Source of the DNA: JBJHDF01 sp050486405 | GTDB taxonomy: Bacteria; Pseudomonadota; Gammaproteobacteria; Pseudomonadales; Cellvibrionaceae | Length of the DNA: 64,000 nt | Direction: 5' to 3' | NCBI GenBank assembly: GCA_050486405.1 | Contig: JBJHDF010000019.1 | Location: 1 to 64,000, forward strand | Part shown: in pieces, positions 43,164 to 50,956 of the stretch | How positions within the stretch are numbered: position 1 is the stretch's first letter | Layout of the letters: each line of letters opens with the position of its first letter | Program-made: the position numbers and the translations under genes | The notes under the pieces: model-generated | The model's database searches: none | What the model was told of the DNA's origin: nothing | What the model saw: the letters and a program-made list of their open reading frames with translations, nothing else

Positions 43164-46100
43164 ATGAGCACGTTTGACACGCTGACTGTTGCGTTGCGCA
43201 ATATCGTCGGCAAGAGCCATCGTTTGGCATGGCATTTTATTTCTATCATCACCCTGAGCCTCGCCACGACAATGGCGACATTCGCGCAATCGCCACCCAC
43301 CAGTGTGGATTTTCAGCGCACCCTGGTAGCGGATGGCCTGGATCTGTCCATCGGCTTTGAAATATCCCAGGACGGCAGGGTGTTCATCGCCTCCAAATGT
43401 GGCGGCCTCTACGCCTGGCATCTGGATCACGGTAGCCCACAGCAAACCGCCGTGCTGCCCAATGTCCGCTGCCAGTGGGAGGACGGCCTGCTGAGTCTGG
43501 CCCTGGACCCGAACTTCACTGAAAACAACTACATTTACTTTCAGTACACCGCACCGGGCAGCCTGACCAGGGTCTCGCGTTTTGTCGTCAACCCCGACAA
43601 CTCACTGGACCTCAACTCCGAAGCCATTTTGCTCGAGTGGGTCACCGGCAACGAAGCGCACGGCCATATGGGCGGCGATCTCAAGTTTGATCTGAACGGC
43701 AATCTGCTGATCAGCACCGGCGACAACATGCCGGCTTCGGGCTACTTTATGCCCGGCGCCGAAGCCACGGCTGGCAATACCAACGACCTGCGCGGCAAGA
43801 TTCTGCGCATTACTCCCACCGCGTCCGGCGGTTACACCATTCCCGCCGGCAATCTGTTTCAGGGTGGCCCGCTGCACCGCGCGGAAATCTACGCCATGGG
43901 CTTTCGCAATCCCTTCCGCATGGGCCTGGACCCACTGACCGGCTACCTCTATGTTGGCGATGTCGGCCCCGACGCCTCGGTCGCCAGCGCCGAAGGTCCC
44001 ATGGGCATGGACGAAATCAACCAGGTGCGAGAAGCCGGTAACTTCGGCTGGCCCTACGTGCTGGGTTTCAACGAACCCTACGCCGGCTTTGATCCCAACA
44101 ATCTGGTGAACCACCACCAATACAACACCGGCGCTACCCAACTGCCCCCGGCGGTACCGGCGCTCTGGACCATACTGCACCGGGCCATAATGGCCGGCCC
44201 TGTGTACCGCTACGACGAAACTGCGGGCAACGAATTCAAGCTGCCCGCCTACTACGACGGCAAGCTGATCTTCTGGGACTTCAACAGCAGCCGCTTCTTT
44301 GCACTCGATGTGTCGAGCGGCAACCCGCAGCCGCAAGCCGTGGAGATCCCCTTCAATACCCAGGGCATTCAGGGTGCCATCGATGCGGAATTCGATCCCC
44401 GCACACAGCAACTCTATGTCCTGCAGTGGGGCTCGGGCTGTTGCGACCACGCGCCCCACGGCAACGGCGCTCTGTACCGCTTCGATTACATCGGCGACCG
44501 CGACGGCGGCGTCAATCTCTCCATCGGCAGCATCGCCAGCGCCAGTTCGGAAATCGGGGGCAACCTGGCTGCCCATGCGGTGGACGGAGACCCCAGCACC
44601 CGTTGGGAGAGCGACTTCTCCGACCCGCAAACCCTGACGCTGGATCTGCAACAGGAAGCGGCCATCTCCGCCATCAGAATCGTATGGGAAGCCGCCTACA
44701 GTTCCGTGTACACCATTGAAGGCTCCCAGGACGGAGTCAACTGGGAAATGCTGGTCAGCGAACACGACGGCAATGGCGGCACCCGGCTGCACCTGGTGGA
44801 CTCGACGACCGCCTTTCGCTATGTGCGCCTGACCGGCATTGCCCGCGGCACCGGCTACGGCCACTCCCTGTTCGCCTTCGATGTCTTGGCTGCGGATGAG
44901 CAGCCGCCGGAGGAGCTGACGGAGTTTGCCTATCTGAATATGCCGCGCACGCTGGACAGCAACTTCACCGACGTGCCGCAGTTGCTTTCCCAGACCGGCG
45001 CTTTCAGCGACACAGCCAACCTGATTCCCCACCCCAACCTGATTCCCTTCAGGCCCAACTCCCAGCTCTGGTCGGATCGCGCCACCAAGGCGCGCTGGAT
45101 ATCGCTGCCGGCGGATACACAAGTCGACTGGCACGCCACCGAAGACTGGAACTATCCCCAGGGCACCGTCGCCGTCAAGCACTTTGAACTGCCGCTGAGC
45201 GACCAGAATCCCAACCAGACCAAACGCCTGGAAACCCGGCTTATCGTTACCCAGGCCGACGGTCGAATCTACGGTGTTACCTACAGATGGCGCGCCGACA
45301 ACAGCGACGCCGAACTGCTGACCGACGCGGAGCAGGAAAATATTGTCATTCAGGGCAGCAACGGCGCCTGGACCCAGACCTGGTCCTATCCCAGCCCGGG
45401 TCAGTGCCTGGAGTGCCACAACGTGAGTTCCGCACAACTGCTCGGGCTCAGTACGCGTCAGTTGAACGGCCTGTACAACTACCCCGGCCACGGTCTGGAA
45501 AACCAACTGGAACACTGGAACAACCGGAACCTGTTCAGCCCCGGATTCAGCAACACCCAGGTGCCCTTCTTCGACAGAACCGTGGCCATTGACGACACCA
45601 GCGCCTCGCTGGAAGACCGGGTAAAATCCTACCTGGATACCAACTGTGCCAGCTGTCACGGCACCGGCCAGGGCGGTTCGCAATGGGATGCCCGCTTCAA
45701 CACCCCGCTTGCGCAGATGGGCATGATCGATACCCCAACCACGGGTATTCGCAACTATTTCAACTACTACGGCATAGCCCACGCCCAGGTCATCGCCTCC
45801 GGCCATCCCGAGGAGTCCATCCTGTTTATCCGCGACCGCAGCGTGGACCCGGACGACCGTATGCCGCCTCTGGGCCGCGCCCTGGAGCACACTGAGTACA
45901 TCCATGTGCTCGGCGCCTGGATCACCAGTGTGAGCCAGGGACCGGGCGGCCCGGGCGACGGCGTCGAAACCCTGCTGTCCGCGGGCAAGTCCGCCACGGC
46001 CTCTTCCGTCGAGGACACCGACCTTGGCGCCGCCAACGCCTTCGACGGCGACCCCACCACTCGCTGGTCCAGCGAATTCGCCGACCCCCAGTGGATCATC

Positions 46101-49100
46101 GTCGACCTTGAGAGCCCCTACCACATCAGCCGGATACTGCTGGATTGGGAGGCCGCCTACGCCAGTGCCTATACCCTTGAGGGCTCTCTGGACGGCAGCA
46201 ACTGGTCACTGATTCTGGAACAAAACAACGGCGCCGGTGGCCTGGAAGTGCACGACAACCTCTCCGGCCACTATCGCTATGTGCGTCTGACCGGCACACA
46301 GCGAGCCACCGAGTGGGGCTACTCGCTGTGGCGCTTCGAAGTCTACGGGTCGGAAGGCGGTCCGCAACCGCCCGCCGAGCCGGAGCTGCTGTCGCTTGAA
46401 GCCCCGGTCACCACCTCTTCGGTGGAGGCCAGCCATGTGGGCGCCAACGCTGTGGACAACGACCTGTCCACGCGCTGGAGCAGCGACTTCGAAGATCCCC
46501 AGTGGATTCAGATCGACCTGGGATCGGTACAGAGCATCAGCGAAATCGTGCTGGTCTGGGAGGCCGCCTACGGCAGCGTCTACACCATCGAAGGCTCCAC
46601 TGACGGCTCCAACTGGTCAACCATTCTGAGCCAGAATCAGGGCGTGGGCGGTGTCGAAATCTTCGAGAACCTGTCCGGCAACTACCGCTATGTCCGCCTG
46701 ACCGGTACCGAAAGAGGCACTCCCTGGGGCTATTCACTCTGGGCGTTCGAAGTCTGGGGCGGCACTGGCACCACGCCACCGGTGCCCGAGTTCAACATCG
46801 CCGCACCGACCCAGGGCCAACAATACAACCAGGGGCAGACAGTGACTCTGCAGGTGTCCGTGTCTGATCAGAACTGGTTCAGTGGCGGCGGCAGCTACCG
46901 CTACTCCCTGAACGGCGGCGCCAGTTCCAGCGCCTCCAGCAGCACCACCTCCCTGGGCGCACTCGCCGCCGGTCAGTACAGCCTGACGGTGGAACTGGTG
47001 AACAGCCAGGGGCAAGTGGTGGGCAGCCCCCGCACCACACAATTTGCGGTCAACGCGCCCAGCGAGCCGGTGCTGGTGTCCCAGGGTCGACCGGTCACCA
47101 CGTCCAGTGTCGAAGGCCCCTACCTGGGCGCTCACGCCGTGGACGGCGACATGAGTACCCGCTGGGCCAGCGAGTACGGCGACGACGGCTGGATTCAGAT
47201 CGATCTCGGCGCCAGCACCCCGATCAGCCGCGTGGTGCTGGAGTGGGAGGCCGCTTATGCCAGCGGTTACGTCATCGAAGTCTCCGAGAACGGTACCCAG
47301 TGGAGCCAGATCTTCAGCACCACCAGCGGCAACGGTGGCACCGATGATCTGAGCATCAGTGGTCAGGGCCGCTACATTCGCCTGACCGGCACCCAGCGGG
47401 CCACGCCCTGGGGCATCTCCCTCTGGCAGTTCCAGGTCTACGGTGGCAGCTCGGAACCGGGTACGACGACTATCGACATAGTGTCACCCGCGCTCGACCA
47501 GCAGTATCAAGCCGGCGACTCGGTGAGTCTGTTGGTATCGATCAGCGACAGCAACTGGTTCGCCGCTGGCGGCAGCTACCGCTACTCGCTCAACGGCGGC
47601 AGCCCGGTAAGCATCAGCAGCCCCGGCGCCGTCAGCCTGGGCACCCTGGCTCCGGGACACTACAGTCTGGACGTGACGCTGATCAATGCCCAGGGACAGT
47701 CCGTGGGAGAGACCCGCTCCAGCAGCTTCAGTGTCAGCGAACCCGGCGGCGGCACCACACCACCGACGCCGAGCCCCGCGCAACTGACGCCGGTGAGTGC
47801 CAGCGCCTCCAGCGGTGACGCCAGCCTCGCCATCGACGGCGACGGCACTACCCGCTGGGAGAGTGCCTTCAGCGATCCCCAGTACATCCAGTTCGACATG
47901 GGCCAGAGCATGCACTTCACGCGCATGGTGCTGGACTGGGAGGCGGCCTACGCCCGCAGTTACACCATCGAGGTTTCGGAAAACGGCAGCAGTTGGCAAA
48001 CCGTCTTCAGCACCACCAGCGGCAACGGTGGCATCGACGACATCACCCTGAACGGTGAGCAGGGCCGCTATATCCGCATGCACGGCACCGAGCGGGCCAC
48101 CGGCTACGGCTACTCGTTGTGGGAGGTGGAAATTCACGGTCTGAACGCCGATCCGAACCTGGCGCTGATCAACTTCGTTGCCCCCGCACAGGACCAGGCC
48201 ATTCCCCGGTCCGAACAGGTGCAAATGCAGGTATCCATCTCGGACAGCACCTGGATCGCCGACGGCGGCAGCTACCACTACTACCTGAACAACGAGCCGG
48301 CGGTGCGCGTCAGTCACCTGAACCCGGTGAACCTGGGGCTGCTGCCCACCGGGGTACACACCCTGCGCGTCAGCCTGGTGAACAGTGATGGGGTCGAAGT
48401 CAGCATTCCGCAAACCCGCACCTTCAGGGTGAGCTGCACCGACGACTGCCCCAATGTGCTGGTCTTCTCCAGGACCAACGGCTTCCGCCACGACTCGATA
48501 CCGGCGGGCATCGCCATGGTGCAGGACATTGCCAACGTCCACGGCTACGGCTTCACCGCCACGGAAGACTCAGCCGCGTTCACCGCAGCCAATCTGGCCC
48601 AGTACTCCACCATTGTGTTCATGAACACCACTGGCGACATCTTCAACGACTCGCAGAAGGCCGCCTTCCGGGCCTATATCGAGAACGGCGGTGGCTATGT
48701 GGGCATACACTCGGCGGCGGACACCGAGCACGGCTGGGACTGGTATATGCAAACCCTGCTGGGCGGTGCGCGCTTTATTCACCACGGCGATGGCATTCCC
48801 CACGCACGGGTGGAGGTGATTCAACCCAACCACTGGATCATGAACCACATCGGTCACGAGTGGCATATTCACGAGGAGTGGTATTTCTGGGAAAACAATC
48901 CGCGCGACCATGAAAATGTGGACGTGCTGGCGGTGCTGGATCGTTCGAGCTACAACTCGAACTATCCGGTGGAAGATCACCCCATAGTATTCACCAACAC
49001 CGTGGGTGATGGCCGGGTGTTCTATACGGCCAAGGGACACGTTATCGAAACCTTCCTGGATCCGCGCATGATCGAGCAGATCCGCAAGGCTATCGAGTGG

Positions 49101-49115
49101 ACCTCCGGAGACTAA
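43164..49115 (+). CDS. Giant exported sugar dehydrogenase/discoidin/cytochrome/ThuA protein
   Basis: A 1983-residue protein with a signal peptide ending TMATFAQ (about 42). Domains in order: glucose/sorbosone dehydrogenase-type beta-propeller (about 45-450; GDLKFDLNGNLLISTGD, NDLRGKILRI, MGFRNPFRMGLD); discoidin 1 (454-578); a c-type cytochrome region (585-925) with two haem motifs CLECH (748-752) and CASCH (828-832); discoidin 2 (935-1063) and 3 (1073-1199); Ig-like spacer; discoidin 4 (1302-1426); spacer; discoidin 5 (1536-1659); spacer; C-terminal ThuA domain (1760-1983; NVLVFSRTNGFRH, YVGIHSAADTEH). ATG 43164 has GGAGAAG upstream; a start at 43083 lacks both. It probably oxidises a cell-surface or polymer-bound sugar and passes electrons through its own haems; substrate unknown. 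Confidence 0.88.
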   Translation: MSTFDTLTVALRNIVGKSHRLAWHFISIITLSLATTMATFAQSPPTSVDFQRTLVADGLDLSIGFEISQDGRVFIASKCGGLYAWHLDHGSPQQTAVLPNVRCQWEDGLLSLALDPNFTENNYIYFQYTAPGSLTRVSRFVVNPDNSLDLNSEAILLEWVTGNEAHGHMGGDLKFDLNGNLLISTGDNMPASGYFMPGAEATAGNTNDLRGKILRITPTASGGYTIPAGNLFQGGPLHRAEIYAMGFRNPFRMGLDPLTGYLYVGDVGPDASVASAEGPMGMDEINQVREAGNFGWPYVLGFNEPYAGFDPNNLVNHHQYNTGATQLPPAVPALWTILHRAIMAGPVYRYDETAGNEFKLPAYYDGKLIFWDFNSSRFFALDVSSGNPQPQAVEIPFNTQGIQGAIDAEFDPRTQQLYVLQWGSGCCDHAPHGNGALYRFDYIGDRDGGVNLSIGSIASASSEIGGNLAAHAVDGDPSTRWESDFSDPQTLTLDLQQEAAISAIRIVWEAAYSSVYTIEGSQDGVNWEMLVSEHDGNGGTRLHLVDSTTAFRYVRLTGIARGTGYGHSLFAFDVLAADEQPPEELTEFAYLNMPRTLDSNFTDVPQLLSQTGAFSDTANLIPHPNLIPFRPNSQLWSDRATKARWISLPADTQVDWHATEDWNYPQGTVAVKHFELPLSDQNPNQTKRLETRLIVTQADGRIYGVTYRWRADNSDAELLTDAEQENIVIQGSNGAWTQTWSYPSPGQCLECHNVSSAQLLGLSTRQLNGLYNYPGHGLENQLEHWNNRNLFSPGFSNTQVPFFDRTVAIDDTSASLEDRVKSYLDTNCASCHGTGQGGSQWDARFNTPLAQMGMIDTPTTGIRNYFNYYGIAHAQVIASGHPEESILFIRDRSVDPDDRMPPLGRALEHTEYIHVLGAWITSVSQGPGGPGDGVETLLSAGKSATASSVEDTDLGAANAFDGDPTTRWSSEFADPQWIIVDLESPYHISRILLDWEAAYASAYTLEGSLDGSNWSLILEQNNGAGGLEVHDNLSGHYRYVRLTGTQRATEWGYSLWRFEVYGSEGGPQPPAEPELLSLEAPVTTSSVEASHVGANAVDNDLSTRWSSDFEDPQWIQIDLGSVQSISEIVLVWEAAYGSVYTIEGSTDGSNWSTILSQNQGVGGVEIFENLSGNYRYVRLTGTERGTPWGYSLWAFEVWGGTGTTPPVPEFNIAAPTQGQQYNQGQTVTLQVSVSDQNWFSGGGSYRYSLNGGASSSASSSTTSLGALAAGQYSLTVELVNSQGQVVGSPRTTQFAVNAPSEPVLVSQGRPVTTSSVEGPYLGAHAVDGDMSTRWASEYGDDGWIQIDLGASTPISRVVLEWEAAYASGYVIEVSENGTQWSQIFSTTSGNGGTDDLSISGQGRYIRLTGTQRATPWGISLWQFQVYGGSSEPGTTTIDIVSPALDQQYQAGDSVSLLVSISDSNWFAAGGSYRYSLNGGSPVSISSPGAVSLGTLAPGHYSLDVTLINAQGQSVGETRSSSFSVSEPGGGTTPPTPSPAQLTPVSASASSGDASLAIDGDGTTRWESAFSDPQYIQFDMGQSMHFTRMVLDWEAAYARSYTIEVSENGSSWQTVFSTTSGNGGIDDITLNGEQGRYIRMHGTERATGYGYSLWEVEIHGLNADPNLALINFVAPAQDQAIPRSEQVQMQVSISDSTWIADGGSYHYYLNNEPAVRVSHLNPVNLGLLPTGVHTLRVSLVNSDGVEVSIPQTRTFRVSCTDDCPNVLVFSRTNGFRHDSIPAGIAMVQDIANVHGYGFTATEDSAAFTAANLAQYSTIVFMNTTGDIFNDSQKAAFRAYIENGGGYVGIHSAADTEHGWDWYMQTLLGGARFIHHGDGIPHARVEVIQPNHWIMNHIGHEWHIHEEWYFWENNPRDHENVDVLAVLDRSSYNSNYPVEDHPIVFTNTVGDGRVFYTAKGHVIETFLDPRMIEQIRKAIEWTSGD
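44523..48141 (+). repeat. Five intragenic discoidin (F5/8 type C) repeats
   Basis: Five modules of about 370 bases lie at roughly 44523-44897, 45966-46350, 46380-46758, 47070-47440 and 47770-48141. Each runs from an ASS-x-DGDPSTRW type segment through WEAAY...YTIEGS-x-DG-x-NW to YRYVRLTGT-x-RAT-x-GYSLW. The nucleotide sequence around the WEAAY segment (GGGAGGCCGCCTACG and close variants) is nearly identical between modules, so the gene is prone to internal recombination. Three Ig-like spacers alternate with the later modules and share SISDSNWF/SYRYSLNGG motifs. Confidence 0.85.
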
Positions 49116-49146
49116 CGCTCAAAACCAGCCCATGTTAGTCGCTTGG

Positions 49147-49181
49147 CCCCGTTTGCACTTTGGTGCAAACGGGGCTTTTTT
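49147..49181 (+). terminator. Rho-independent terminator after the large oxidoreductase gene
   Basis: A perfect 12-bp stem CCCCGTTTGCAC (49147-49158) with GTGCAAACGGGG (49163-49174) and a TTTG loop is followed by C and six T residues. It sits 31 bases after the stop. There is no T-run on the other strand, so it ends only the plus-strand transcript. Confidence 0.92.
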
Positions 49182-49188
49182 CGCCTGA

Positions 49189-50610
49189 TCAGTTGCGTCG
49201 TACCGAACGGGTGCCGCTGGCCGGCTCCAGTTGAATCAACACGCGATTGTTCTGCCGCGCCGCCTCATTCCACTGCACTGCAGGCGTTGTCACGTGCAGT
49301 GCCGGGTAGCCGGCAAAGGTGCTGGGCATGGGTTGAACCTGGAGTTCTATGGCGCGATTGCTCATCACCTCGGATTCGGTCAAGGAGGAGCGCAGGCGCT
49401 CCATCATGGGCAGAGTGACATCCGCACCAAACAATTCGCTCATCAACATACAGTCGCCCAATACAGCCCCCGCCTCCGGCAATTGTGGGTGACCACTGAG
49501 ATTGGTAACCACACAAAAATCGCCACCGCTCACGCTGATCCGCACCGTGCCGACAAAATCGCGGTTGGCCAGACGCGACAAAAGTTCGGTGAGCCGCTGT
49601 ACCAGTTGCGGGCTGATCAGCTCACCGTGAAAATCCTGCACACTGTTCTGATTGAAGGCCCAGGTCAGGTCCGGTAACAACGCCAGCGAACTGCGCTCGC
49701 GCACCTGATGTGGAGACGGCTGGGCCTCGGCCACCACTGGTTGCGTCACCTGCTCCTCGACCTGTTGCGCAAGGCGCCCGTTCAATTCCATTTGCGCCGA
49801 CGCAACCGCATCAAGACTGCGCGCAACACCGTGCACCCAGTACCCCGCCCCACCCACCAGGGTCACCAACAGTACCGACGCCGTCAGCGGCCACAAGCGT
49901 CCACCAGTGGTCTGGTTGCGCAGCTGCGGCGCCTCCTGGTCCAAGGGAGTTGGCTCCGTCTCCTTGGCGTCCGCGCGCAACCGGAGCGTGGAATTCTGCT
50001 CTACCAGTTTACGTACTTCGTGTCGCACACCTTGCATTTCGCGCACCAAACGCGAAGTGATAATGCGCCGGTTGTCATCAATGGCGTGCTCGAGTTCGCG
50101 CAGGCGCAATTCCACCGACAAGATTTTCTCAGGAGCTTCCTCCGGCACCGGCAAGTCGGCGGGCGGGCGGGCGAGTGCTGCGGTATCGGCTGCGGTGGGG
50201 GTTTCCGATCCTGCTTCCGCCTCGACGGCGGTACGCTCATAGATGCGGATGGATTTCAGCACCTTGCGCAAATCGGCGGCGTTGATGGTGTCCTTGCTGA
50301 CCACATCCAACGCCCCCAGGGCCCGCGCCTCGCTGGTGTAGAGATCACCGCTCTTTGAGGTATACATGATCACCGGAATGGTGGCGGTGGCCGGGTGGGA
50401 TTTGATGATCTGCAGCGCCCGAAAGCCATCCATGCCCGGCATCAAGTGATCCATAAACACCACATCCGGCATACTGCCGGACAGGTAACTCAGGGCCGCT
50501 TCCGCCGAATCCACGGCCACTATGTCCAGGTCGTAGCCGCGCAGCAGTTTTTTCAGGCGGTATTGAGCGGTTTTGGAGTCATCAACTATGAGAGCGCGTC
50601 TGCGTGCCAT
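49189..50610 (-). CDS. Receiver-domain protein with transmembrane segment and unknown C-terminal domain
   Basis: A 473-residue protein: receiver domain (1-125) with Asp10-Asp11, phospho-acceptor Asp54 (VVFMDHLMPGMDG) and Lys near 106 (VVSKDT). Then come a Pro/Ala linker, a probable coiled coil (about 165-215), one transmembrane helix (about 238-258, LTASVLLVTLVGGAGYWV) and a 215-residue C-terminal domain with HGELISPQLVQRLTELLSRL and GGDFCVV/GDCML cysteines. With one helix the C-terminal part would be periplasmic. No DNA-binding output and no adjacent kinase gene. GCAGGAAA precedes the ATG. Confidence 0.8.
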   Translation of the reverse strand: MARRRALIVDDSKTAQYRLKKLLRGYDLDIVAVDSAEAALSYLSGSMPDVVFMDHLMPGMDGFRALQIIKSHPATATIPVIMYTSKSGDLYTSEARALGALDVVSKDTINAADLRKVLKSIRIYERTAVEAEAGSETPTAADTAALARPPADLPVPEEAPEKILSVELRLRELEHAIDDNRRIITSRLVREMQGVRHEVRKLVEQNSTLRLRADAKETEPTPLDQEAPQLRNQTTGGRLWPLTASVLLVTLVGGAGYWVHGVARSLDAVASAQMELNGRLAQQVEEQVTQPVVAEAQPSPHQVRERSSLALLPDLTWAFNQNSVQDFHGELISPQLVQRLTELLSRLANRDFVGTVRISVSGGDFCVVTNLSGHPQLPEAGAVLGDCMLMSELFGADVTLPMMERLRSSLTESEVMSNRAIELQVQPMPSTFAGYPALHVTTPAVQWNEAARQNNRVLIQLEPASGTRSVRRN

Positions 50611-50670
50611 GGCCGTGTTTCCTGCAGTAATCGTTATTATCGAGCTGAGCCCGGCGGCGGCATGTCTGTG

Positions 50671-50835
50671 TCAGTTCAGGCTTGCCAACACCTTTTCTAC
50701 CTGTTGCAGCTCCCGATTCACTCCCTCATCCGAGGGAGCCAACCTTTGCGCCCGCTGCAAATGACCGCGGGCTTCGCGCAGCAACTCGGGGCTCCTGCGC
50801 TGGTGCCCCTGACGATGTTGTATCCAGCCTTTCAT
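50671..50835 (-). CDS. Short TPR-like ORF, start uncertain, possibly a remnant
   Basis: A 54-residue ORF from ATG 50835 (MKGWIQHRQG) ending EKVLASLN. Its helical pattern (ELLREARGHLQRAQRLAPSDEGVNRELQQVEKV) looks like one and a half TPR units. The frame stays open upstream with similar-looking sequence (LLDANHYYAHY) and merges into the pbpC coding region in another frame, so the true start may lie upstream or be lost. No ribosome-binding site is obvious at the ATG. It may be a small TPR adaptor or the tail of a decayed gene. Confidence 0.45.
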   Translation of the reverse strand: MKGWIQHRQGHQRRSPELLREARGHLQRAQRLAPSDEGVNRELQQVEKVLASLN

Positions 50836-50956
50836 GTAGTGCGCGTAGTAGTGATTGGCATCCAATAGAATCGAGCTATCGAAAACCGCACCAGACCGGA
50901 TGATACCAGCATTCTGCAAACGATCCCAACCGCCGGGATTTCGGCGGCGACGCCCG

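Noticed and set aside
43602..46124. 840-codon open frame on the minus strand inside the large oxidoreductase gene
   Set aside because: It is the antisense of a gene with clear domains; Gly/Val/Ala/Gln-rich translation with no motifs, an effect of high GC codon bias.
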